A stretch of DNA of 64,000 nt. It comes from Pseudomonas baltica. GTDB taxonomy: Bacteria > Pseudomonadota > Gammaproteobacteria > Pseudomonadales > Pseudomonadaceae. Below the pieces are notes generated by a model. The model ran no database searches, was not told the origin of the DNA, and saw only the letters and a list, made by a program, of their open reading frames with translations. Each line of letters opens with the position of its first letter. The first letter of the stretch is position 1. Positions 26,899-35,820 of this stretch are shown here, piece by piece. The stretch spans positions 5,142,501 to 5,206,500 of the forward strand of contig NZ_CP134771.1 of NCBI RefSeq assembly GCF_031880315.1, read 5' to 3'. The translations under genes were made by a program, and so were the position numbers.

Positions 26899-27549
26899 TC
26901 AGCCTTCCAGTCGTGCCAGCCGCTCTTCAAGGGCGGCAATACGCGCTTCCAGTTCGTCGATCCGCTCAATGGCCGCCGCGCTAGCCTGCGCGCGTTCCGG
27001 GGTGCCTTGGCGCGCGGCCAGCACGGCTTCGATGTCCGCAGGGTCGCCCAGTGCGTGGCAATAGCGGTCCTCGCGTTGCCCCGCCTGGCGCGGTATCAGC
27101 ACCGCGAGCCCGCGGCCGATCAAGCGTTCGAGCTGGTGCACTACTTGTTCAGTATCTTCGAAGTCATGCAGGCGGTTGCTGCGCGTCAGCAGTTCGCTGA
27201 CCGTCTGCGGGCCCCGCAGAAACATCAGGCCCATCAGCGTCAATTGCGCAGGCACCAGCTCCAGCGCCTTGTCGAGCCGCTGCTCCCAGCGATCGGCGCG
27301 GCTGCCCATGACCAGGCGGGTCATGCCCCGGCCTTCGAGTGCACGCAGGCTTTGCCCGACCTGTCCCTGGGTCAGTTGCATGACGGGCTCGCGGCTGGTC
27401 TTCTGATTGCAGGCCAATACCAGCGCATTGAGCGTCAGCGGATAGGTTTCCGGGTTGCTGGCCTGCTTTTCTATCAGCGAGCCCAGAACACGAATTTCAG
27501 TACGGTCGAGCTCAATGGTCGTGGTTGCGGTATCGTGTTCGGCGGACAT
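26899..27549 (-). CDS. yceH: YceH family (DUF480) protein
   Basis: A 216-residue protein. It begins with the family's [26 protein letters not shown] block, followed by two winged-helix-like segments ([27 protein letters not shown]) and ends in a short Glu/Leu coiled coil ([17 protein letters not shown]). The fold suggests nucleic-acid binding or protein-protein contact; the function is not established. Confidence 0.88.
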   Translation of the reverse strand: MSAEHDTATTTIELDRTEIRVLGSLIEKQASNPETYPLTLNALVLACNQKTSREPVMQLTQGQVGQSLRALEGRGMTRLVMGSRADRWEQRLDKALELVPAQLTLMGLMFLRGPQTVSELLTRSNRLHDFEDTEQVVHQLERLIGRGLAVLIPRQAGQREDRYCHALGDPADIEAVLAARQGTPERAQASAAAIERIDELEARIAALEERLARLEG

Positions 27550-27653
27550 AGCGCGGTTCCTATGCAGTAATGCCCACAGCCTAGGGCCTGACCCCGATAA
27601 AATACAAGCGGGGCGGGCGTTTACGTGATTCTCTCGACCTTTCAGGATGCCCC

Positions 27654-28163
27654 ATGACGATCTCCCTTTACGCTGCCTCGATTCCTGTCTTCAAGCAACT
27701 GCTCACCGCCCTGGGCGATGTGCTCAACAAGGCCGAAGCCCACGCTACCGCGCGCAAGATCGAGCCCGACGCGCTGTTGCAGGCGCGCCTCTACCCGGAC
27801 ATGTTCCCGCTGATCCGTCAGGTGCAGATCGCCGTCGACTTCGCCAAAGGCGTCTCTGCGCGTCTGGCGGGTGTCGAGGTGCCATCGTTCAGCGATGACG
27901 ACAAGACCTTCGCTGACCTGCAAGCCAAACTGGCCCAGGTGCTGGGCTTCATCAATGGTCTGGATGCCGCATTGATCGACGGCCAGGAAGCTCGGGAAAT
28001 CATCACCCGCCCTGGTACCGACAAAGAGAAACGCTTCACCGGCCAAAGCTACCTGCTGAGCTACGGCTTGCCGCAGTTCTTCTTCCACGTCACCACTGCC
28101 TACGCCATCCTGCGCCACAACGGCGTCGAGATCGGCAAGCGCGATTTCATGGGCGCGTTCTAA
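27654..28163 (+). CDS. DUF1993 family protein
   Basis: A 169-residue protein with AGGA before the ATG. It has the DUF1993 pattern: [19 protein letters not shown] at the start, [23 protein letters not shown] in the middle and [27 protein letters not shown] at the end. The family is a four-helix bundle related to DinB-like proteins; activity unknown. Convergent with nhaR. Confidence 0.85.
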   Translation: MTISLYAASIPVFKQLLTALGDVLNKAEAHATARKIEPDALLQARLYPDMFPLIRQVQIAVDFAKGVSARLAGVEVPSFSDDDKTFADLQAKLAQVLGFINGLDAALIDGQEAREIITRPGTDKEKRFTGQSYLLSYGLPQFFFHVTTAYAILRHNGVEIGKRDFMGAF

Positions 28164-28170
28164 GTCAGCA

Positions 28171-29067
28171 TCAAGGGGTGAATAGCTCGCGGCGCGCGCC
28201 CTCGGTGATGGCGACGATGCCGGGGTGTTTCACCTTGCGGTCTACGGCAATCGCGTAAAAGGATTCCGTGACCGCATCGGTGTGGCCGATGAGGCGCACG
28301 TTGAGGGTGTGACAGACCTCCTCGGCGATTACGCTGGGGGCGATGAACACCCCGCTGCCCGATTGCCCGAAAGCTTGCATCAACGCGCTGTCGTCGAACT
28401 CCCCGACAATGCGCGGGTGCACCCGCTGGTCGCCGAACCAGCGGTCCAGGCGGTTGCGTACCACGGTTTCGGCTCCGGGAATCAGCAGCGGCGCACCCTG
28501 CAGACAAGCAGGGAAGTCACCCGCGTACTGCGCGACCAAGGCTGGTGTGGCGAAAAAGCTGATACCGCATTCGCCCAGCTTCTGACTGTATCCTTTAATG
28601 TCCAGGTGTGCCGGCATGGGGCGGTCGGAAATCACCAGATCCAGGCGCTGGATAGCCAGGTCGGCCAGCAGGCGCTCAAGCTTGTCCTCGCGGCAGGTAA
28701 TGCGCAGCGGTTCAGCCAACTCCATGGTGGGCGCCAACAAGCGATAGACGATCGATTTGGGCACTACATCGGCGACACCCACGCGAAACAGAATCGGCTG
28801 CTCCTTGGGTTGCGCGCGCAGCAGCGCTTCCAGTTCGTTACCCAGTTGAAACATCTGCTCGGCATAGGGTAGGGCCTGGCGCCCGGTATCGGTCAATTCC
28901 AGGTGCCGGCCGACTTTCTTGAACAGCTCGGTACCAAACGTTTGCTCCAGCAGGCTGATCTGGCCGCTGATGGTCTGCGGGGTAAGGTTGAGCTGCTCGC
29001 AGGCGCGCACGATGCTGCCCGTCTTGGCGACGACCCAGAAGTAATGCAGTTGGCGATAGTTGAGCAT
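28171..29067 (-). CDS. nhaR: LysR-family regulator, NhaR type
   Basis: A 298-residue regulator. The start is taken at the ATG at 29067 (MLNYRQLHYFW), the usual NhaR N-terminus. An in-frame start at 29145, behind GAGGA, would add 26 residues and cannot be excluded. The helix-turn-helix lies at about 15-65 (ACEQLNLTPQTISGQISLLEQ), followed by the effector domain. NhaR responds to sodium/pH in enterics. Here it is divergent from the TerC gene, so TerC is a candidate target. Confidence 0.8.
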   Translation of the reverse strand: MLNYRQLHYFWVVAKTGSIVRACEQLNLTPQTISGQISLLEQTFGTELFKKVGRHLELTDTGRQALPYAEQMFQLGNELEALLRAQPKEQPILFRVGVADVVPKSIVYRLLAPTMELAEPLRITCREDKLERLLADLAIQRLDLVISDRPMPAHLDIKGYSQKLGECGISFFATPALVAQYAGDFPACLQGAPLLIPGAETVVRNRLDRWFGDQRVHPRIVGEFDDSALMQAFGQSGSGVFIAPSVIAEEVCHTLNVRLIGHTDAVTESFYAIAVDRKVKHPGIVAITEGARRELFTP

Positions 29068-29188
29068 CGGAGATTCCGGCGACAGTTCGGTATCCTCGAA
29101 GTATAGCGCTTGAAAATACGAATTTTCCTGAATATTCATGCTCATTAGACTGCGTCCTCATCGACCCCCGACATGAGTGCGCATCCGC

Positions 29189-29944
29189 ATGGAATATCTA
29201 CTTGAACTGGCCACGAGCCCCGCTGCCTGGATTGCTTTGGCCACCCTGGTGGTCATGGAAATCGTATTGGGCATCGACAACCTGATCTTTATCTCGATCC
29301 TCACCAACAAGTTGCCCGTGGAGCACCGCACCAAGGCGCGCCGCGTCGGCATCGGCATGGCGCTGATCCTGCGCCTGGGCCTGTTGAGCACCGTGGCCTT
29401 TATCGTCCAACTGACGGAGCCGGTGATCGAGGTGCTGGGTCAGGCGTTTTCGTGGAAGGACATGATCCTGATTGCCGGTGGCCTGTTCCTGTTGTGGAAG
29501 GCCACGACCGAGATCCATCACAGCGTGGACCCAGTGGCGCAGCAAGAAGCGCATGTGTCGTCCAAGGTGACCATGGGCTTTGCCGCAGCGATCGGACAGA
29601 TCCTGATGCTCGACCTGGTGTTCTCGATCGACAGCATCGTCACGGCTGTAGGCATGACTCAGCATTTGCCGATCATGATCATCGCAGTGGTTGTGGCGGT
29701 ATTGGTGATGTTGCTGGCATCGGAACCTTTGGCCCGGTTCATCAATGACAACCCGACCGTGGTGATGTTGGCGCTTGGCTTTTTGATCATGATCGGCATG
29801 ACGCTGATCGCCGAAGGCTTCGGTGCCCATGTGCCCAAGGGCTACATTTATTGCGCCATGGGCTTCTCGGCTGCTATCGAATGCCTGAACATCTGGGCCC
29901 GCAAGGCTCGCGTGCGCAAAGAGCAGAAGCTCGCCAGCGCTTGA
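29189..29944 (+). CDS. TerC family integral membrane protein
   Basis: A 251-residue protein with about seven membrane helices. It contains the TerC hallmark acidic motifs in membrane segments: [16 protein letters not shown] near residue 20 and [16 protein letters not shown] near residue 135, a pair of intramembrane Glu/Asp sites found in metal (manganese or other cation) exporters of this family. The ATG at 29189 is chosen over a GTG at 29177 by family N-terminus; its SD is weak. The substrate is inferred only. Confidence 0.87.
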   Translation: MEYLLELATSPAAWIALATLVVMEIVLGIDNLIFISILTNKLPVEHRTKARRVGIGMALILRLGLLSTVAFIVQLTEPVIEVLGQAFSWKDMILIAGGLFLLWKATTEIHHSVDPVAQQEAHVSSKVTMGFAAAIGQILMLDLVFSIDSIVTAVGMTQHLPIMIIAVVVAVLVMLLASEPLARFINDNPTVVMLALGFLIMIGMTLIAEGFGAHVPKGYIYCAMGFSAAIECLNIWARKARVRKEQKLASA

Positions 29945-30052
29945 TCAACAGCGGGTGGGCTAGCCCCGAAAAATCTGTCGGCCACCAGTCATCTAAGGGA
30001 TTGCTGGTTTTCGGGGCCAATCCCCCTCGCTACACGCATCGGCGGGGAATCA

Positions 30053-30226
30053 TCAATGCAAATGGGCCACCTGGTGCCGTGGCTCCCGCTGCGGTCGTGC
30101 TTTGAGCTGCAGGCGGGTAACAGGGTGGTGGTGACGGCGGCTGACGCGCAGCACTCCCCACAACATGGCACCGGCTACGGCCAGCCAGGCGCTGATCAAC
30201 ATCAGAATTGTCACTGTCGGGCTCAT
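30053..30226 (-). CDS. Small single-pass membrane protein
   Basis: A 57-residue gene with a very strong SD (AAAGGAGG) before its ATG at 30226. One hydrophobic helix (VTILMLISAWLAVAGAMLWGV) is followed by a basic, His-rich tail (RRHHHP...), giving an N-out/C-in single-pass protein. Family not recognised; the coding call rests on the SD and the clear membrane helix. Confidence 0.55.
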   Translation of the reverse strand: MSPTVTILMLISAWLAVAGAMLWGVLRVSRRHHHPVTRLQLKARPQREPRHQVAHLH

Positions 30227-30445
30227 AAGGGCCTCCTTTGGCCAAACAAACGCGTGCGCTTGTTATAGATGACATTCTAGGCCAGCCCGTGTTTCAGTCC
30301 ATTGACCAATGGTATGGGGCGCCTGCATTCATATCGGCACAACCTTTAACGGCGAGACACTGTACCGACGGGCGGCGGCCTTCTATGATCAGTGTTCCGC
30401 TCGGGCCCTTAGCCGCCCGGCACCCCCATGGATAGAGAGCGCCAG

Positions 30446-31132
30446 ATGTCGTCGGGATCCACGCACAGCACTTCGTTTTACGCACCCTTGTTGACCCTTC
30501 TCGTCCTGATCGGCGCCCTCGGTGGTTGCACTAGCACGCCTGCGCCGGGCATGTCCGGCTTGCCGGATCGGGTCGAGCTCAATAGCGTGCCGTATTTCCG
30601 CGGCAAGGCTAACCACAGCGGAGCAATGGCCTTGGCTGCGTTGTTGCGCCAGCAAGGTGTAGAGATCACCCCAGGGCTGCTCGACAAGCCGCTGCACCTG
30701 CCGGAACAGGCCGACCAGCTCCAGGTCTCGACCCAGAGGGTCGCGCGTGAATACGGCATGGTGGTATATCCGCTCGACGGCAACCTGCGCGCGTTGCTGG
30801 CCCAGGTTGCGGCCGGCTACCCGGTACTGGTGCGTTACACCGAAGGCTCGCTGTTCTGGTCCGAACCGCGCTATGCAGTCCTGGTGGGCTATGACCGCTT
30901 CAAAGATAACCTGGTCCTGCGCTCTGCCGAGGAGCGCCGCAAGCTGATGAAATTCTCCGGCTTCGAATCCAAATGGCGCGATGCCGGCAGCTGGGCCGTG
31001 CTGATCCAGCGGCCGACGCAACTGCCCGCCGAAGTGGATCGTCAGCGCTGGTTGACGGCGGCCGACGAGTTGGCCAGGACCGGCCAGGAAAGCGAGGCCG
31101 CGAAGGCGGTAAAGGCCATCGCCGGTCATTAA
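30446..31132 (+). CDS. C39 peptidase-like lipoprotein lacking catalytic residues
   Basis: A 228-residue protein; the ATG at 30446 is preferred over 30428 because an AGAGAG SD precedes it. A signal peptide ends in lipobox GALGGC (Cys28). The mature part follows the peptidase C39-like layout (FRGKANHSGAMALAALLRQQG, later RYAVLVGYDR). The catalytic Cys position is Ser58 and the His position before AVLVGY is Arg. It is therefore probably a non-enzymatic scaffold or binding protein anchored in the envelope. Confidence 0.7.
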   Translation: MSSGSTHSTSFYAPLLTLLVLIGALGGCTSTPAPGMSGLPDRVELNSVPYFRGKANHSGAMALAALLRQQGVEITPGLLDKPLHLPEQADQLQVSTQRVAREYGMVVYPLDGNLRALLAQVAAGYPVLVRYTEGSLFWSEPRYAVLVGYDRFKDNLVLRSAEERRKLMKFSGFESKWRDAGSWAVLIQRPTQLPAEVDRQRWLTAADELARTGQESEAAKAVKAIAGH

Positions 31133-31147
31133 GCCAAAGTTGTCGAC

Positions 31148-32431
31148 TCAGACCCCGAACTTGTCCCGCAGGCTGTAATACCAGGCGCCCAAGGCCGTCA
31201 ACGGCGTGCGCAGCAACTGGCCGCCCGGGAATGGGTAGTGGGGCAGGCCGGCGAAGGCGTCGAAGCGTTCGGCCTGGCCGCGCAGTGCTTCGGCGAGCAC
31301 CTTGCCCGCCAGGTGTGTATAGGTCACGCCATGGCCGCTGCAGCCCTGCGAATAATATATGTTGTCGCCCAGCCGCCCCACCTGGGGCAGCCTCGACAGG
31401 GTCAGCAAGAAGTTGCCGGTCCAGGCATAGTCGATCTTGACGTCCTTGAGCTGCGGGAATGACTTGAGCATTTTCGGCCTGACGATTGCCTCGATATTGG
31501 CTGGGTCACGGGCGCCGTACACCACGCCACCACCGAAGATCAGGCGCTTGTCGGCGCTGAGGCGATAGTAGTCGAGGAGGTAGTTGCAGTCCTCGACGCA
31601 GTAGTCCTGGGGCAGCAAGCTGCGGGCCAGTTCGTCCGAGAGTGGCGCCGTGGTGATCACTTGTGTGCCGCAGGGCATGGACTTGGCCGCCAGTTCAGGG
31701 ACCAGATTACCCAGATAGGCATTGCCAGCGACGATGACGAATTTCGCTCGCACCTGGCCGCTGGCCGTGTGCACCACCGGGTTAGCGCCACGGTCGATGC
31801 GCAGCGCTGCGGATTGTTCGAAGATACGCCCGCCCAATGATTCCACAGCAGCGGCCTCGCCGAGGGCCAGGTTGAGCGGATGGATATGGCCGCCGCTCAT
31901 GTCCAGCAGGCCGCCGATGTATTGCTCGCAATTCACGCTGGCGCGAATGCGCTGTTGATCGAGCAGCTCCAGTTGGGTGTTGCCGTAGCGTTCCCACAAA
32001 CGCTTCTGGGCTTGCAGATGGTCCATCTGCTTGGCGGTCAGTGCGGCGAAGATCCCGCCGTCCTTGAGATCGCACTCGATGTTGTAGCGCGCCACGCGGT
32101 CGCGAATGATACGTCCCCCCTCGAACGCCATATCGCCCAAGAGTTGCGCCTGGCTGGCACCGACGGTCTTCTCGATGACATCGATGTCGCGGCTGTAACT
32201 GTTGACGATCTGCCCGCCATTGCGCCCCGATGCGCCAAAGCCTACCCGCGCGGCTTCGAGCACCGTGACCGAAAAGCCATGCTCCAGCAAAAACAGCGCA
32301 CTGGACAGCCCGGTATAGCCTGCACCGATGATGCATACATCGGTTTCGAGCTGCTCTTGCAGGGGGGGACGTGCAGGGGCGGGCTTGGCCGAGGCCGCGT
32401 AGTAGGACTGGGGATAGGGGGTGTTCGTCAT
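31148..32431 (-). CDS. FAD-dependent oxidase, gamma-glutamylputrescine oxidase (PuuB/PauB)-like
   Basis: A 427-residue flavoprotein of the DAO family. The dinucleotide-binding motif IIGAGYTGLSSALFLLEHG lies near residue 35, followed by GFGASGRNGGQI and a C-terminal YSQGCSGHGVTYTHLAGK segment typical of PuuB/OrdL enzymes. These oxidise gamma-glutamylated amines such as gamma-glutamylputrescine in polyamine catabolism. Pseudomonas has several paralogues, so the amine specificity is uncertain. Confidence 0.83.
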   Translation of the reverse strand: MTNTPYPQSYYAASAKPAPARPPLQEQLETDVCIIGAGYTGLSSALFLLEHGFSVTVLEAARVGFGASGRNGGQIVNSYSRDIDVIEKTVGASQAQLLGDMAFEGGRIIRDRVARYNIECDLKDGGIFAALTAKQMDHLQAQKRLWERYGNTQLELLDQQRIRASVNCEQYIGGLLDMSGGHIHPLNLALGEAAAVESLGGRIFEQSAALRIDRGANPVVHTASGQVRAKFVIVAGNAYLGNLVPELAAKSMPCGTQVITTAPLSDELARSLLPQDYCVEDCNYLLDYYRLSADKRLIFGGGVVYGARDPANIEAIVRPKMLKSFPQLKDVKIDYAWTGNFLLTLSRLPQVGRLGDNIYYSQGCSGHGVTYTHLAGKVLAEALRGQAERFDAFAGLPHYPFPGGQLLRTPLTALGAWYYSLRDKFGV

Positions 32432-32613
32432 CCTGCAACCTCTGTTCTATATTTTTTACGAGTGCACCGATGCTACCTGAGATAAAAATCGACGACCACC
32501 GGGGGAGCCGTACCGCTGCACGGAACGACCTAAAAAATACGCTTATTCATAGGCTTAGCCTAAAAAAACGAGTTGACAGCAGCGCACAGATCCGTAGAAT
32601 GCCGCCTCACAGC

Positions 32614-32690
32614 AGGCACGTAGCTCAGTTGGTTAGAGCACCACCTTGACATGGTGGGGGTCGTTGGTTCGAGTCCAATCGCGCCTACCA
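32614..32690 (+). tRNA. tRNA-Val (GAC)
   Basis: A 77-base cloverleaf with CCA encoded. D-arm GCTC/GAGC, anticodon stem CCACC/GGTGG around TTGACAT (anticodon GAC), T-arm GTTGG/CCAAT with TTCGAGT. The acceptor stem AGGCACG/CGCGCCT has one A-C mismatch at pair 5-68; all other pairs are sound. Confidence 0.95.
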
Positions 32691-32720
32691 AACAAAATCC
32701 GCTCTGCTGGGCGGTGAAAA

Positions 32721-32750
32721 AAGGGCGACCCGAAAGGGCCGCCCTTTTTT
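32721..32750. terminator. Rho-independent terminator after tRNA-Val
   Basis: An imperfect GC-rich stem (GGGCGACCC/GGGCCGCCC) with a GAAA loop is followed by six T, 30 bases past the tRNA. A-rich sequence on the other flank allows function for the minus-strand gene ending at 32803 too. Confidence 0.85.
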
Positions 32751-32802
32751 GTCGTGCGCATTTTGTCCTGCACGGGCAGGAGCACGCTCCCACCCGCAGC
32801 GG

Positions 32803-33096
32803 TCAATCCAGTTCGTTGAGCTGGCGATACTCGTCCCAGTCCATGCCCAGCGCCTCGGCCACTTCCTGATGCACCTCCAGGCGCATGGCCTTGAGTTCCT
32901 CAGGCGACTCGGCGACCAGCTCCAGCACCAGTTCCCACGGCTCCTGGCCCTGTTCCTGGGCAGCATCTTCCAGCGCCCACAGCGTCTGCTCCTTTTGTTC
33001 CTTTTCGCTCAGAACCTGGATTTCCTCGCGCAGATCGGGGTGCTGCTCGAGAAATCTTTCGAGGGCGATAGCTTGGCGCTGCTGCTTGGGGATCAT
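32803..33096 (-). CDS. Acidic conserved protein (DUF6388-like)
   Basis: A 97-residue, very acidic, Gln/Glu-rich helical protein (ERFLEQHPDLREEIQVLSEKEQ..., ending EALGMDWDEYRQLNELD). It looks like a small family known mostly from Pseudomonas; the DUF6388 label is from memory and tentative. No catalytic motif or signal peptide. Confidence 0.65.
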   Translation of the reverse strand: MIPKQQRQAIALERFLEQHPDLREEIQVLSEKEQKEQTLWALEDAAQEQGQEPWELVLELVAESPEELKAMRLEVHQEVAEALGMDWDEYRQLNELD

Positions 33097-33209
33097 GCGG
33101 GTCTCTCAGGTGTTGGAAGGTCTCGATGGGAAATGATGCCACAGCGCAGCGCCCCGGTTCGAATCCGATGGTGATAAAATCGCCGCTTTATTTTTCCGGG
33201 AGAGGGCGT

Positions 33210-33779
33210 GTGCGCAGATTGACGGCAGTAGCGGCGATGGTGCTGATGGCAGGGTGCGGCAGTGATGTCTCGACGTCCAGCAAGGCCGTGTCCCAACTCC
33301 TGGAAAACCCGGCTACGGCCAGGTACACCAATGTCCGCGTCACGCCTGAGGGTAATGTCTGCGGGCAGGTCAAGAGCAAGGACGCTTCCGGCAACTTCGG
33401 CGGCTTCCAGAGTTACGTAGCGTTGAAAACCGCCGATGGCTTCAAGGCTATTCTCGACAAGGACGGCAACAACGCCGAGGTTCAGGCCGCCTGCGGGCCT
33501 TCGTTGCGACCCGCCCCCGTGGTCGCGGGTAGTGGCACTGCGGCCGGTTGGGAAGTGCAGATCGTGCAAGGCAGCAACATGGGCGCCTTGAGCGACATGA
33601 CCTCGCGCCTGGTCGAACATGGCTTCATGGCCAGCATTGCCCAGCGCGATGGCGTGACTCAGGTGTACCTCGGGCCCTTCGCCGACAAGGCCGAAGCGGA
33701 TGCCAAGCGCGCTGAATTGATGGCCTCCCAAGGCATCGAGTCGGTGGTCGTGGCGCACCAGGCGGTCCCTGCCCAATAA
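33210..33779 (+). CDS. SPOR-domain lipoprotein
   Basis: A 189-residue protein. The start is set at the GTG at 33210, which follows GAGAGGG and gives a short standard signal peptide (VRRLTAVAAMVL) ending in lipobox MAGC; an ATG at 33168 would add 14 residues. The C-terminal ~70 residues (GWEVQIVQGSNMGAL...VYLGPFADKAEADAKRAEL) form a SPOR domain, which binds denuded peptidoglycan at division sites. The middle has two Cys (NVCGQ, AACGP) in the mature part. Confidence 0.78.
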   Translation: MRRLTAVAAMVLMAGCGSDVSTSSKAVSQLLENPATARYTNVRVTPEGNVCGQVKSKDASGNFGGFQSYVALKTADGFKAILDKDGNNAEVQAACGPSLRPAPVVAGSGTAAGWEVQIVQGSNMGALSDMTSRLVEHGFMASIAQRDGVTQVYLGPFADKAEADAKRAELMASQGIESVVVAHQAVPAQ

Positions 33780-33961
33780 GGCTGATTGTGCTGCTGGCGC
33801 AGAAGCGGCCCGGTTCTTGAAAGGGATAGAGTTCTGGAACCAGCATCAACCGGCGTGCCCGATCAAGCGGTCATTGACCGCCATCGGCGCGCCCGCTGAC
33901 GGCCACTGTCGATGTCGTTTGCGCTGATTTGATGCGGTCACTCACCACCTGCGAGGTGAAA

Positions 33962-34891
33962 ATGGCTGCCTACAACCTTCGACAACTGAAATATTTCATC
34001 ACCACGGTCGAATGCGGCAGTGTGGCCGAGGCCTCACGCAAGCTTTATATCGCTCAGCCGTCGATTTCTACCGCAGTGAAGCATCTGGAAGAAAGTTTCG
34101 GGGTCCAGCTGTTCATCCGCCACCATGCCCAGGGTGTGACACTGACTCCGGGAGGCGCGCGTTTCTACCGCAAGGCCCTGGAGCTGCTGCGGGTCGCCCA
34201 TGAGTTCGAGCAGAACGCCCTGGCCGACAACGAAGTCGTCGGCGGGCAGATCGACATCGGTTGCTTCGAGACCGTAGCGCCGCTGTACCTGCCGCGCCTG
34301 ATCGCCGGTTTTCGCGATCGCTGGCCGGGAGTGGAAATCCGCATCCGCGACGGTGAACAGCAGGAGCTGGTCCAGGCGCTGACGTCCGGCAGTATCGATC
34401 TGGCAATGCTCTACGAGCATGATCTGGACAGCACCATCGACACGGTACCGCTGATGGCACCGCAACAGCCCTACGCCTTGTTGCCCGAGGGGCATCGTTT
34501 TGCCCGGCAGGCCAAGGTGTCGTTGAGCGATCTGGTGCTTGAGCCCATGGTATTGCTGGATGTCTTGCCAAGCCGCAACTACTTCGTGAGTATTTTCGAG
34601 GAGCGTGGGCTGACCCCGAACATCCAGTTCAGCTCACCGTCGATCGAGATGGTGCGCGGTATGGTCGGCTGCGGATTCGGCTTCTCGATCCTGGTGACCC
34701 GCCCACACTCGCCCTATACCTACGATGGGCACAAGCTGGTCTGCGTGCCCTTGGCCGAGCGGGTCACCAGCTCGGGCCTGTCGGCGGCCTGGCTGCGTCG
34801 CGGGCAATTGACCAAGCCGGCGCAGTTGTTCGTCGATCACTGCCGCGAGGTGCTGGCACCCAAGGTGGCCGAGCCCGTCCTGCTGGCTTGA
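33962..34891 (+). CDS. LysR-family transcriptional regulator
   Basis: A 309-residue regulator; the ATG at 33962 follows GAGGTGAAA. The N-terminal helix-turn-helix (SVAEASRKLYIAQPSISTAVKHLEESFG) is followed by a periplasmic-binding-like effector domain. It lies tail-to-tail with the DUF1028 gene and ~930 bases from the ABC/monooxygenase operon, of which it is a plausible regulator. The coinducer is unknown. Confidence 0.85.
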   Translation: MAAYNLRQLKYFITTVECGSVAEASRKLYIAQPSISTAVKHLEESFGVQLFIRHHAQGVTLTPGGARFYRKALELLRVAHEFEQNALADNEVVGGQIDIGCFETVAPLYLPRLIAGFRDRWPGVEIRIRDGEQQELVQALTSGSIDLAMLYEHDLDSTIDTVPLMAPQQPYALLPEGHRFARQAKVSLSDLVLEPMVLLDVLPSRNYFVSIFEERGLTPNIQFSSPSIEMVRGMVGCGFGFSILVTRPHSPYTYDGHKLVCVPLAERVTSSGLSAAWLRRGQLTKPAQLFVDHCREVLAPKVAEPVLLA

Positions 34892-34903
34892 TGGCCTGAT
34901 GGC

Positions 34904-35578
34904 TCATTTATCGCCAGGCACGCCGTAGCTCGGGGCTTTGGCCGGGTCGAGAGCACGCAGGATGTAATCGTCCATTTGCGGGCGATACGCCGCCCAGAGC
35001 AGGGCCAGTTGGCCGATGGGATCCTGCGCCGCCCAGTCGATGCGCAGATCGACGATGGGCCAGGTCAATTCCCCCACCACCACTAACGCCGCCGAATGCA
35101 CCGGGCCGGCTTCGCCACCCGCAGCGAGTGCCGCTTGCAGCGCCGCCAGTAGCCGATCCGCCAGTTGCCCGCCGGTGGTCTCGAAGCCATGCACCAACGC
35201 CTCGATCACCGACGCACTGGCCAGCAGGTTACCGGCGCCCACGCACTGCTCGCCCGCCAACGCGCGATGGGTGCCCAGGGTTTCGCTGCCGGTGAAATGC
35301 GCGGTGCGGCCCAGATGATCGATGGCCGACAGCTGTCGGAACGGGTTGAAGCCATTGTGGATTAGCGTGCGCTCCAGTGCCAGTGTCGGCTCCAGGCCAA
35401 ACTCCATGTGTTCGAGCACTTGCGGACCTAGCGCCGGCAAGGTGATGTTCTGCGTCACCACGGCGCCCACACCCGGCCGCAGCCAAGGGCAGCGAGCGCC
35501 TACGGCAATGGAGGAGGAGCTGATCGCAATGCCCAACTGACCGGTTTCGGCGCAACGGCCGACGATTGAGAACGTCAT
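34904..35578 (-). CDS. DUF1028 family protein (Ntn-hydrolase-like)
   Basis: A 224-residue protein with the DUF1028 signatures: TFSIVGRCAETGQLGIAISSSSIAVGARCPW at the N-terminus, VTQNITLP, and GEQCVGAGNLLA. The family has the Ntn-hydrolase fold and often neighbours amino-acid or amide catabolism genes. It is divergent from the ABC importer/monooxygenase operon, so it may act on the same compound. The hydrolase activity itself is inferred. Confidence 0.85.
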   Translation of the reverse strand: MTFSIVGRCAETGQLGIAISSSSIAVGARCPWLRPGVGAVVTQNITLPALGPQVLEHMEFGLEPTLALERTLIHNGFNPFRQLSAIDHLGRTAHFTGSETLGTHRALAGEQCVGAGNLLASASVIEALVHGFETTGGQLADRLLAALQAALAAGGEAGPVHSAALVVVGELTWPIVDLRIDWAAQDPIGQLALLWAAYRPQMDDYILRALDPAKAPSYGVPGDK

Positions 35579-35820
35579 CCAGGTTTTCTCTGTTCGCCAG
35601 GTGTGCCGTTATCGTGTCCATAGGCGGTGGCGGGCGAAACGAGCTTTTTTGTAGTGCTTGCCACGCTAAAAGGTCGTTAGCGATGAGGGCGGGCTAGCAA
35701 AGCTTTTTCCTGCCTTGGGACCATAAAAAACCTACTTTCGCTATCCCCGTTCTCTCAACAGCATGCAGCGACCAGCCACATTTCTGTAGGTATAGCCAAC
35801 GCCAGGCCAGCACGGGAGAA

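Noticed and set aside
29068..29145. Extended NhaR start at 29145
   Set aside because: GAGGA lies upstream, but the added 26 residues are not part of the usual NhaR N-terminus; kept as an alternative only.
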